64,000 bases of DNA from Paraburkholderia kirstenboschensis (GTDB lineage Bacteria; Pseudomonadota; Gammaproteobacteria; Burkholderiales; Burkholderiaceae), in NCBI RefSeq assembly GCF_904848585.1, contig NZ_CAJHCR010000002.1:248001-312000 (forward strand). The letters are read 5' to 3'. Shown one piece after another: positions 34,263-41,846 of this stretch. How positions within the stretch are numbered: the first letter of the stretch is position 1; every line of letters starts with the position of its first letter. The translations under genes were made by a program, and so were the position numbers. The notes below the pieces were generated by a model, which was given only the letters and a program-made list of their open reading frames with translations, had not been told where the DNA came from and ran no database searches.

Positions 34263-34738
34263 GACTGGAATAGTGGGCGCGTAACTCAACGCCTTGTTCT
34301 CGCGCGTTAGGCGCGCATGAATCGTGAGCGGCGTAGTCTGGGCGCAGACCGCCGTGCGACTCTGTGCCCCGGCGAGTCGCCACGGCGCACCCGGGACAGT
34401 GTCCGGCGCAACGTAACAGCGCATTTTAAAGAAATCAAGCCGCGCTCAACGGAGTTTTTTTGTAAGAATTCCCTTCGAATCGAGGCTCGGCGGCAGACCA
34501 CGGGTAGATTCGGCAGGCTTACGGGGCGCTTGCGCACGTTGCGCGAAGTTATCCCCAGTTTTTGTTGAAAGGCCTGTGGACAAGACCCCAAAAAGCGCGA
34601 CAACTCGTTGATGTCACGGCATTTTCACGACGCGCCCGTTTGCGATCGGCGCAACTCGTCATATGATGGACTCCGCGCATGCCGATGCGCGCCGATGCGC
34701 GCCGCCAGGCGCCATGCCAACAAGTATGCGAGCCGATC
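34263..34738. other. Divergent intergenic region with repeat copy C
   Basis: Contains promoters for the PBP1A gene (minus) and the ribbon-helix-helix-like gene (plus), an AT-rich patch at about 34420-34470, repeat copy C, and a 10-bp tandem duplication GCCGATGCGC at 34681-34700. No gene is seen. Confidence 0.5.
34549..34611 (+). repeat. 63-bp intergenic repeat, copy C
   Basis: Begins TTATCCCCAG, contains TTGTTGAAAGGC and CTGTGGACAAG (an inverted match to the first block), and ends AACTCGTTGA. It shares both ends and overall spacing with copy A. Confidence 0.65.
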
Positions 34739-35374
34739 ATGACAAAGCCCAGCGAACGCATCGTCGTATTCGTCACGCCCGCGCAGAAACGCGCGATCGC
34801 TGCTACTGCGGACGAGCTTCGCATCAGCGTCAGCGAACTCATGCGGCGCGCGGTGCTGAGTTTCAGCGCGACCAGCGAGCAGGTGAAAGCGGCGAGTATC
34901 GTCGATCGGCTCAATGTGCCACGCGCGCCTGACGCACTCGACGCGGCGCTGCAGCGCGTTGCGCACGACGCGGCACTTGCGCGCGCGGCGCTGCCGCCCG
35001 CCTTGCAAACGCGCGTGGGCATTCGGGCCGGTTCAGATGCGACTGGGGCGGGTATTGCCGGCGGCAGGTTGACCGCGTCGGCCGCTACGACTCCTGTTGA
35101 AAGTGTGCCGCCCGCGTCTGAACCTGTCCCGCTGCTGCCTGCCGATGTGCTGGCGGCGCTTACCACCGAAGTCGACGAAGACGCCGTGGCAACCGCCCAG
35201 GCTGTCGCGAGAATGGCGGCGGCCCGCGCTGCCGCGAGTGAGAATCTGCTGCCCGCCGCCGTGACGGTGCAGACTCACGTGAAGAGCGTGTTGAAGCGCC
35301 CTCGTCTCGACCCTGTGCACGATGAAGACGATCCGCAAAGCGATCTCGGCCCCGAAGGCAGCCGTTTCGCGTAA
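34739..35374 (+). CDS. Ribbon-helix-helix-like protein with long Ala-rich tail
   Basis: A 211-residue protein. Residues about 5-45 (RIVVFVTPAQKRAIAATADE, then LRISVSELMRRAVLSF) look like a ribbon-helix-helix/CopG-type DNA-binding module: a short strand followed by two helices. The remaining 160 residues are low-complexity and rich in Ala, Pro and acidic residues, ending in a basic-then-acidic segment. Function unknown; a small DNA-binding protein is the best guess. The ATG at 34739 is chosen because the motif begins directly after it; no strong ribosome site is seen. Confidence 0.6.
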   Translation: MTKPSERIVVFVTPAQKRAIAATADELRISVSELMRRAVLSFSATSEQVKAASIVDRLNVPRAPDALDAALQRVAHDAALARAALPPALQTRVGIRAGSDATGAGIAGGRLTASAATTPVESVPPASEPVPLLPADVLAALTTEVDEDAVATAQAVARMAAARAAASENLLPAAVTVQTHVKSVLKRPRLDPVHDEDDPQSDLGPEGSRFA

Positions 35375-35810
35375 CCAAACCGATAGCGCGCAGCAATGAA
35401 ACGTGCGACGCCGATGTAACCAGTTTGCAAGCGGTCGCCTGCGCATTCTGACTCGCTTTCCCCCATAAGCGACACGTGCGCCCTTCACGTTGGCGACACT
35501 CAGCGCATGCAAACTGAGCCGCTCGCTCATCGCGCCCTTTAAGCCCATTTTAAGAGAGCCCGTGGTGTAATATCCGCGGGCTGCTGAGGGACCGATGCGC
35601 GCGCTCTTCGCCGAAAGGCGTTCGCTTCATCACGCGATACATGTGCAGGTGAAACGGACAATTTGCTCTTGCGCTATTGCAATCGGCGAGCAAGCCCCGA
35701 CCTCCGGTCCGAACGCTGCGCAGCTTCTCGCGCGGCGGCGTAAAGTAGCAGTGACAAGCAGTTGAGTGCGCAGGAATATTCAGCGCCGACACCATTCTTC
35801 GGAGGTTTTC
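35375..35810. other. Gene-free region before the pspA-like gene
   Basis: About 436 bases. Short frames here lack ribosome sites and family features. The promoter of the pspA-like operon should be in it, but no clear sigma-70 or sigma-54 (GG-N10-GC) element was identified. Confidence 0.35.
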
Positions 35811-36491
35811 ATGTCGCTTTTTGACAGCATTTCGCGCACGCTAAAAGGTCTCCTGAACGACGCGGCGGACTCTGTGCAAGACCCGTCACGCGACTCGCGC
35901 CAGATCGTGCGCGAACTCGACGAGAGCATCGGCCGCGCCGAGAATTCGCTGATCGAGATCCAGGCGCAAGTGGCCACACAGCAAAGCAAGCGCGATGTTG
36001 CCGCCGACAAGGCGAAGAAGTACGAAGACGGCGCGAAGCGCGCGCTGCAATCCGGCGACGAAGCGCTGGCTCGCGAAGCGCTCGGCGCGCAAGCCACCGC
36101 CGAGGCCGAACGCGATGCGCTGACCAAGGAACTCTCTACGCTGGAGCCGTCGGTCGCTCAACTGAAGAGCCAGATCGAGGACATGCGCAGCCGCCGCAAC
36201 GATCTGAACGCGCGCTCGAACATCCTGCAAGCCAAGCAACAGATTGCCGAAGCGAAAGACGTCGCTGCAACGGCGTTGGGCGGCATCGGCGGAAAAAACC
36301 TGTCCGAGGATTTTCAGAAGCTCGAAGACAAGGTCGCGCTGTCGAATGCCCGTTCGGACGCACGTCTGAATTCCGCCGATGTCAAAAGCGGCAAGGCGCT
36401 CGACGACAAGCTGGCAGACCTGAACCGCGGCCCGTCGGTGGAAGACCGTCTGGAAGCGCTGAAAAAGCAGATCAACTCGCCGGCTCAGTAA
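35811..36491 (+). CDS. PspA/IM30-family protein
   Basis: A 226-residue, almost entirely coiled-coil protein of the PspA/Vipp1 family (LFDSISRTLKGLLNDAADS at the start, then the long helical hairpin RALQSGDEALAREALGAQA). Family members assemble on the inner membrane and protect it under envelope stress. GGAGG lies five bases before the ATG. No pspB, pspC or pspF is near; instead a TPR membrane protein follows, so this belongs to the YjfJ-like branch rather than the classical psp operon. Confidence 0.82.
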   Translation: MSLFDSISRTLKGLLNDAADSVQDPSRDSRQIVRELDESIGRAENSLIEIQAQVATQQSKRDVAADKAKKYEDGAKRALQSGDEALAREALGAQATAEAERDALTKELSTLEPSVAQLKSQIEDMRSRRNDLNARSNILQAKQQIAEAKDVAATALGGIGGKNLSEDFQKLEDKVALSNARSDARLNSADVKSGKALDDKLADLNRGPSVEDRLEALKKQINSPAQ

Positions 36492-36614
36492 TTGCGTAGA
36501 AGTGCGTGGTAGTGGCCGGCTGTTTGCAAGTTTCGGAGCATTCCGCAGTTAGGGTCGCTGGACAGCCGGTCGCCGGTTAGCCGGCCCCCGCAATCGACTG
36601 AAGGAGACGGGCGC

Positions 36615-37859
36615 GTGGCGCCCGGTCTGCAAATGAATAAAGTTATCGCAAGCGCGTTCGTTTCGCTGATGCTCGTATCTACGGCAGCGTTTGCCGTGCC
36701 CACGGTTCAGCAAATCGAATCGGCAATGTCGCAAGGCAACTGGCAGCAGGCCGATGCCGGCCTGTCCGAAGTGCTGAAGGCGCATCCGAATAACGCACAT
36801 GCGCATTACCTCTACAGCCAGGTGCTCGACCGCGAAGGCCGTTACGGCGACGCGCTCGCGCAAGTCCAGCAGGCCAAGACGCTCGATCCGCAGATCCGTT
36901 TCACCGACCCGACGCGCTTCGCGCAAGTCGAGGCACGCATTCGCCACGACGCCGAACGCACCGCCAACACGAGCGGCAACGGCGGTGGAACCGGCATCGG
37001 CACCTTGACGAACCGCACGACCAATCCGTTCGGCCAGCAGAACGCGCCAGCCGTGCAGCAAGCGCCTGAGCGCCACGGTCCGGGCATCGGCATGTGGGTC
37101 GGCATCCTGATCCTCGTCGGCGTGATTGCGCTGGTGCTGCGTTGGACCTTGCGCCGTGCGCGCACCCAAGACGATACGCGCACGGACGACGACCGTCGCG
37201 TGCAACTCAAGCGCGCGACCGAGCTGCTTAACTCGGTCCGCTCGCTCAAGCTCGACGTGAAGCTTTCCACCGCGCCGGGGCACGAAGCATTGGAGAAAGA
37301 AGTCGAAGCAACGGAGGACCAGTTGCGAACGCTCGTTGAAGCTCTATCCAACAGCAAGAACCCCGTGCCGCCGTATCAGCTCGACGAACTGGAGCAGCGC
37401 ATCGGCAGCTTGCGCGCGCGAGCCGATGGCCGTCCCGATCCGAATGCGGCCGCCGCGGCTGGCAGCGGGCAGTCGCCGTACGCACGCGAAGCCGAGCGTT
37501 TTGGCAATCCGCAGCAAGGGCCGTATCCGTCGCAGCCGCCCTATCAACAGCAAGGTCCCTATCAGCAGCAGCAACCGCCCGTTATCGTGCAGCAAGGCGG
37601 CGGTTTCGGCGGCGGCATGGGTGGGTTGCTCACTGGCGTTCTGCTTGGAGAAGCGCTGAACTCCGGACGTGAACGCGTGGTAGAGCGTGATGTGATCGTC
37701 GACGATGAAACGCGCCGGCGCGGCAACGACGGCAGCAACGGCGACAATGGCGGCGGCCTCGACTTCGGCCAGGGCTCGAACGACTGGAACGATAACAGCG
37801 GCGGCGGCATTGACATGGGCAGCAGCGACGATTCCGGCGGCTGGAGCGACAACACCTAA
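36615..37859 (+). CDS. TPR-containing membrane protein with Gly/Gln-rich tail
   Basis: A 414-residue protein: signal peptide (IASAFVSLMLVSTAAFA), about two TPR units (GNWQQADAGLSEVLKAHPNN and AHYLYSQVLDREGRYGDALA), one membrane helix (GMWVGILILVGVIALVLRW, about 155-175), a cytoplasmic coiled segment (residues about 195-285), and a low-complexity tail of Pro/Gln then Gly/Asn/Asp residues. The GTG at 36615 is chosen because AAGGAGA sits at the correct distance; an ATG at 36633 is the alternative. It follows the pspA-like gene by 123 bp and may act with it at the membrane. Confidence 0.75.
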   Translation: MAPGLQMNKVIASAFVSLMLVSTAAFAVPTVQQIESAMSQGNWQQADAGLSEVLKAHPNNAHAHYLYSQVLDREGRYGDALAQVQQAKTLDPQIRFTDPTRFAQVEARIRHDAERTANTSGNGGGTGIGTLTNRTTNPFGQQNAPAVQQAPERHGPGIGMWVGILILVGVIALVLRWTLRRARTQDDTRTDDDRRVQLKRATELLNSVRSLKLDVKLSTAPGHEALEKEVEATEDQLRTLVEALSNSKNPVPPYQLDELEQRIGSLRARADGRPDPNAAAAAGSGQSPYAREAERFGNPQQGPYPSQPPYQQQGPYQQQQPPVIVQQGGGFGGGMGGLLTGVLLGEALNSGRERVVERDVIVDDETRRRGNDGSNGDNGGGLDFGQGSNDWNDNSGGGIDMGSSDDSGGWSDNT

Positions 37860-37909
37860 CCCTCGCCCGCCGCTCTGCTCGGACCGCGGCCCACCTATCC
37901 ATACGATGC

Positions 37910-37941
37910 AAAACAGGCTCCTTTCATGGAGCCTGTTTTTT
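37910..37941. terminator. Bidirectional Rho-independent terminator
   Basis: AAAACAGGCTCC-tttcat-GGAGCCTGTTTTTT. It has A and T runs on both sides, so it can serve both the TPR gene (plus) and the convergent tetR-type gene (minus). Confidence 0.9.
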
Positions 37942-37959
37942 ATCTGCACACTCGAACAA

Positions 37960-38739
37960 TCACGCACGCCTCGATACGGCCGCCCGCTCTTCCACATGCT
38001 GCGCAAGCAGCACCGAGCCGGCAAATAGCCGCACGACAAAGCGCTCCGCATAACTCACGAGCGCATCGCGGCGGGCGGCGTTGGCATCGGCGTCGGCGTC
38101 CGCATCTGCGCCGATAAACTCCGCTGACAGATGAAACAGTTGCAGCACGATCTGCGTGCACACTTCGTCGACGACATCGCGCGGGAGTGCCGGCATCAGT
38201 TGCAATTGCACGACGTCGTCCGCCATTTCCGCCGACACCGAGTGAAGCGTCGCGCGCACGGCTTCACGCAGCGCAGGCGTCGTGCCGTGATACTCGGCTA
38301 AAGCGCTGAGAAACGCCTCGCGGTTCTCCAACGCGAAGGTGAAGAACGCGACGCACGCGCGCCGTGGCACGCTGTGCGGTTCGTCGTGCGCGGCAAGCCA
38401 GCGCTCGCGGCGCAGCATCGGCCGCAAACGGCGGCTTATCGATTCGACGGCTTCGCGCGCGAGATCGTCGAGCGTGTCGAAATGACGATAGAACGTGTTC
38501 GGGTTCAGCCCCGCCTCTCGCGCGAGTTCGCGCAAACCGAGGCTCGCGAAGCCGCGCCCGCCCGCGGTCAACCGCAACGCGGCTTCGATCAGCTTGCGCT
38601 TGCCCGCAGGCAATTCCTGAGTGGCCGTGGTGTCGCGCTCGGCATCCAGCGCCGCTTCGAATACGGATTTCATGGCCTTTGTGATGGGCTTTGACGATGG
38701 GCTTTGAATCACCGCGCAGGACGCGCGTTTAATAGACAT
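37960..38739 (-). CDS. TetR-family regulator, FabR-like
   Basis: A 259-residue TetR regulator with HTH LGLRELAREAGLNPNTFYRHF (in parts LRELAREAGL and NPNTFYRHF, about 69-88), close in pattern to FabR. The ligand domain ends with an Asp/Ala run (GADADADADAN) before the last helix. It is divergent from the Baeyer-Villiger monooxygenase gene and likely controls it through the dyad at 38762-38779. The start is uncertain: ATG at 38739 is used, while ATG at 38673 (AAAGG upstream) would remove 22 residues. Confidence 0.82.
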   Translation of the reverse strand: MSIKRASCAVIQSPSSKPITKAMKSVFEAALDAERDTTATQELPAGKRKLIEAALRLTAGGRGFASLGLRELAREAGLNPNTFYRHFDTLDDLAREAVESISRRLRPMLRRERWLAAHDEPHSVPRRACVAFFTFALENREAFLSALAEYHGTTPALREAVRATLHSVSAEMADDVVQLQLMPALPRDVVDEVCTQIVLQLFHLSAEFIGADADADADANAARRDALVSYAERFVVRLFAGSVLLAQHVEERAAVSRRA

Positions 38740-38761
38740 ACTCTAAACGATCTTGACGCGA

Positions 38762-38779
38762 GGTGTACAGTTGTCTACC
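38762..38779. promoter_or_regulatory. Dyad GGTNNACA-NN-TGTNNACC, candidate TetR operator
   Basis: An 18-bp interrupted palindrome between the divergent regulator and monooxygenase genes. It overlaps a possible plus-strand promoter (TTGACG at 38753, weak TACCCT at 38776), a position suited to repression. Confidence 0.5.
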
Positions 38780-38870
38780 CTGCGCGTTACGTTCGAGTGG
38801 CCGCCCGTTCGCGGCCACGCCGCGTTTCGTGAACGCCCACACGGCCCGAACTTCCCTGCCGGAGACTGCT

Positions 38871-40370
38871 GTGACGCCCGCTTCACCCGCCCAATCCACA
38901 CACGCTGCCACGCCGCGCATTGCAATCGTGGGGAGCGGCTTCGCCGGCATCGGCATGGCCGTGCGCCTGCAAAAAATGGGCATCACGTCGTTCACTCTCT
39001 ACGAGGCCGCCGCCGACATGGGCGGCACCTGGCGCGACAACACCTATCCAGGCGCTGGGTGCGACGTGCCTTCGCACCTGTATTCGTTTTCTTTCGAACC
39101 GAACCCGGCGTGGTCGCGCGCTTTCAGCGGCCAGGCGGAAATTCTCGCCTACCTCAAGCACTGCGCGCGCAAGTACGGCGTAGACCGTTACGTGCGTTGC
39201 AATACACGCGTAGTGGCCGCGCGTTTCGATGAAGCGCGTCACGTGTGGCACATCGAACTCGATGCCGACGGCATGCGCGAGAACATCGAGGCGGATGTGC
39301 TGATCGGAGCGAGCGGTGGACTATCGCGCCCTTCCATGCCGCGAATCCCGGGGCTCGACAGTTTCAAAGGCAAGCTGTTTCATTCCGCACGCTGGGACCA
39401 CGCGTATCCGCTCGAAGGAAAACGCGTCGCGGTGATCGGCACCGGCGCGAGCGCGATCCAGTTCGTGCCGGAAATCCAGCCGCGCGTCGCGCAACTCGAT
39501 TTGTTCCAGCGCACCGCGCCATGGATCATGCCGAAGCCCGATAAGCGCATTAGCGAACGCGCGCGCTGGCTCTTCGAGCATGTGCCGTTCACGCAGCGAG
39601 TTGTGCGCAGCGCGATCTACTGGAAGCTCGAATCGCAGGCCATCGCTTTCGTGAGGCATCCTCAACTGATGAAGCGCCCGATGAAGCTGTGCCTCAGCTA
39701 CCTCGAACGGCGCGTGAATGACCCGGAACTGCGCGCGAAACTCACGCCGAACTACCGCCTGGGCTGCAAGCGAGTGCTGCTGTCGAGCAACTACTATCGC
39801 GCGCTGGTCAAACCCAACGTGAACGTGCTTACAACGGGCATCCGCGAAGTCGTCGCGGACGGCATCGTGACGCAAGACGGCGTACATCACCCTGTGGATG
39901 CGATCATTTGCGGCACCGGCTTTCAGTTCAACGGTTTCGGCGCGCCGTTCGAGGTGACCGGCATCGGCGGTGCGGATCTCCGTGCGCTGTGGCTGCGCGA
40001 CGGTCCTGAAGCGTATCTCGGCACGAGCATCGCAGACTTTCCCAACTTCTTCATGATCGCCGGTCCGAACACCTTTCTCGGCCACAACTCGATGATCTAC
40101 ATGATCGAGTCGCAAGTGCAGTACATCGGCGATTGCCTGCGCGTGCTACGCGAGCGCAACGTACGCGCGATGGATCTGCGCCCCGACGTGCAACGCGACT
40201 ACAACGCGCGCCTGCAGAAGAATATGCGGCGCTGCGTGTGGTCGAGCGGCTGCCATAGCTGGTATCAGACGCAAAGCGGCAAGGTGACCGCGCTGTGGCC
40301 GGGTTTCACGTTCAGCTTTCGCAAACGGACGCGGCGCGTGCGGCCGCGGGACTATCGCTTCTTGCCTTGA
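38871..40370 (+). CDS. Flavin-containing Baeyer-Villiger-type monooxygenase
   Basis: A 499-residue class B flavoprotein monooxygenase. FAD-binding GSGFAGIG (about 21-28), the Baeyer-Villiger fingerprint FxGxxxHxxxW as FKGKLFHSARWDH (about 164-176), and the NADPH site GTGASAIQ (about 190) are all intact. The group includes cyclohexanone-type BVMOs and the long-chain alkane hydroxylase AlmA, so the substrate could be a ketone or a long-chain hydrocarbon. GTG at 38871 has GGAG eight bases upstream. Likely co-transcribed with the hydrolase that follows, which could split an ester product. Confidence 0.88.
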   Translation: MTPASPAQSTHAATPRIAIVGSGFAGIGMAVRLQKMGITSFTLYEAAADMGGTWRDNTYPGAGCDVPSHLYSFSFEPNPAWSRAFSGQAEILAYLKHCARKYGVDRYVRCNTRVVAARFDEARHVWHIELDADGMRENIEADVLIGASGGLSRPSMPRIPGLDSFKGKLFHSARWDHAYPLEGKRVAVIGTGASAIQFVPEIQPRVAQLDLFQRTAPWIMPKPDKRISERARWLFEHVPFTQRVVRSAIYWKLESQAIAFVRHPQLMKRPMKLCLSYLERRVNDPELRAKLTPNYRLGCKRVLLSSNYYRALVKPNVNVLTTGIREVVADGIVTQDGVHHPVDAIICGTGFQFNGFGAPFEVTGIGGADLRALWLRDGPEAYLGTSIADFPNFFMIAGPNTFLGHNSMIYMIESQVQYIGDCLRVLRERNVRAMDLRPDVQRDYNARLQKNMRRCVWSSGCHSWYQTQSGKVTALWPGFTFSFRKRTRRVRPRDYRFLP

Positions 40371-40442
40371 TGCAGTGGCGGCTGGGGTCGGCTTTATGTC
40401 CGCTTGCAGTTCCGATTCAAACAAAAAAGGGAGACGCAAAAC

Positions 40443-41504
40443 ATGGCAGGCATCGAACCTCAGTCGTCGGGCTCGTCGGCACCTGGCGCGGCATCTGGCT
40501 CGGCATCTACCATGGCATTGAACGCCACCGAGCTGCCGCCGCGCTCGCTCGCCGCTCGTCTCGGCCTCACGAGTGTGCCGCGCGACGAATTGCGGCGGCG
40601 CTACACGCAAAGCAGCTCGAACTTCGTCCGGATCATGGGCGCGGACGTCCATTACGTCGACGAAGGCAGCGGCGACATAATCGTGATGGTTCATGGTTTC
40701 GCGTCTTCGCTGCACACCTGGAACCGTATCGCCGATGAACTCAAGCACGCCTACCGCGTGATTCGTCTCGACCTGCCGCCGTTTGGCGTGACAGGACCGC
40801 TGCGCTCCAGCACAGGCGCCATCGAAACGATGAATCTGCCGACCTACCGGCGTTTCATCGACACTTTCCTGCAGGCGCTCGGCGTCTCACGCGCGATATT
40901 TATCGGCAATTCGCTCGGCGGGCTCATTTCGTGGGACTACGCCGTGCGGCATCGCGAGGCGGTCGAGCGGCTGGTGCTGATCGACTCGGCAGGCTTCCCG
41001 ATGAAGCTACCCATCTACATCGGTCTTTTCAATAGCGCGCTGGTGCGCGCGAGTTCGCCGCGATGGCTGCCGGAGATAATTATCAGAAGCGCGGTGCGCA
41101 ACGTGTATGGCGATCCGCGCAAGATCGACGCCGTCACGCTGCGGCGCTACGTCGAATTTTTTCACGGTGAAGGCACGCGCGCCGCGATCGGCAAGATGGT
41201 GCCGACGCTCGATTTCGCGAAACTCGATACGAATGTGCTGACTACGCTCACGGTTCCTACGCTCGTATTGTGGGGCGCGAAGGACCGCTGGATTCCCACT
41301 GCGCACGCCGCCGAATTCGCCCGGCGCATTCCGGGCGCGAAGTCGGTCATGTATCCGGGTCTTGGACACATTCCAATGGAAGAAGCGCCTGAGCGGGTGT
41401 TGCCTGACCTGCGTGCTTTTCTCGGCAGCAATGTGAGCAACAGCGCGAGCAGCAGCGCGGCGAAGCCGCTCCCGGAAAAAGGCTCCCGCCGCGCGTCGGC
41501 GTAA
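40443..41504 (+). CDS. Alpha/beta hydrolase
   Basis: A 353-residue alpha/beta hydrolase with oxyanion-region HGFASSLHTW, nucleophile elbow GNSLGG (Ser near 157), acid Asp in LWGAKDRWIP and His in GLGHIPMEE. The first 40 residues are Ser/Ala-rich and not part of the fold. AAGGGAGACG precedes the ATG at 40443. Located 72 bp after the BVMO gene: a BVMO makes an ester or lactone and such a hydrolase opens it, a pairing known in ketone catabolism. Substrate is inferred only. Confidence 0.83.
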   Translation: MAGIEPQSSGSSAPGAASGSASTMALNATELPPRSLAARLGLTSVPRDELRRRYTQSSSNFVRIMGADVHYVDEGSGDIIVMVHGFASSLHTWNRIADELKHAYRVIRLDLPPFGVTGPLRSSTGAIETMNLPTYRRFIDTFLQALGVSRAIFIGNSLGGLISWDYAVRHREAVERLVLIDSAGFPMKLPIYIGLFNSALVRASSPRWLPEIIIRSAVRNVYGDPRKIDAVTLRRYVEFFHGEGTRAAIGKMVPTLDFAKLDTNVLTTLTVPTLVLWGAKDRWIPTAHAAEFARRIPGAKSVMYPGLGHIPMEEAPERVLPDLRAFLGSNVSNSASSSAAKPLPEKGSRRASA

Positions 41505-41526
41505 AACCCAGCGGAACGGCGCATGC

Positions 41527-41646
41527 CTAGCCGCCTCCGCCGAGAAAACGCAACAAGCCCCAAAGAAATTTGCAGAGCATGACGATCAGCTCCCACAGAT
41601 GATAGAGCTGTTGCCAGCCCGAAACGCGCGCAAAGGAGTCGAACAT
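41527..41646 (-). CDS. Possible 39-residue hydrophobic peptide
   Basis: A short frame reading MFDSFARVSGWQQL, then a hydrophobic helix (LWELIVMLCKFLWGLLRFL) and four Gly. The amphipathic, Trp-rich composition resembles small membrane proteins. There is no good ribosome site, and it lies antisense in the gap between the hydrolase and chemoreceptor genes. It may be chance. Confidence 0.25.
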   Translation of the reverse strand: MFDSFARVSGWQQLYHLWELIVMLCKFLWGLLRFLGGGG

Positions 41647-41846
41647 CGTTACCGTTGGAAAGGAATGGCCGCGGCCGCACGGCTGAATACGGCTGCCGCG
41701 ACGCCAAACCGCACATGATAGCGACTGCGGGATACTCCGTATCAAGTCCACCGAAAGCCAGCCGTAAACGCATCGAGAAGACGCTGTGTTTGCGCTCGAC
41801 CAGTGCGCCAACCGCCAGCGCCGCTCGCGTCATCAAGGAGACGTCT

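Noticed and set aside
34681..34700. 10-bp tandem duplication GCCGATGCGC as a regulatory iteron
   Set aside because: Only two units, in GC-rich DNA directly before a gene start; chance slippage is enough to explain it.
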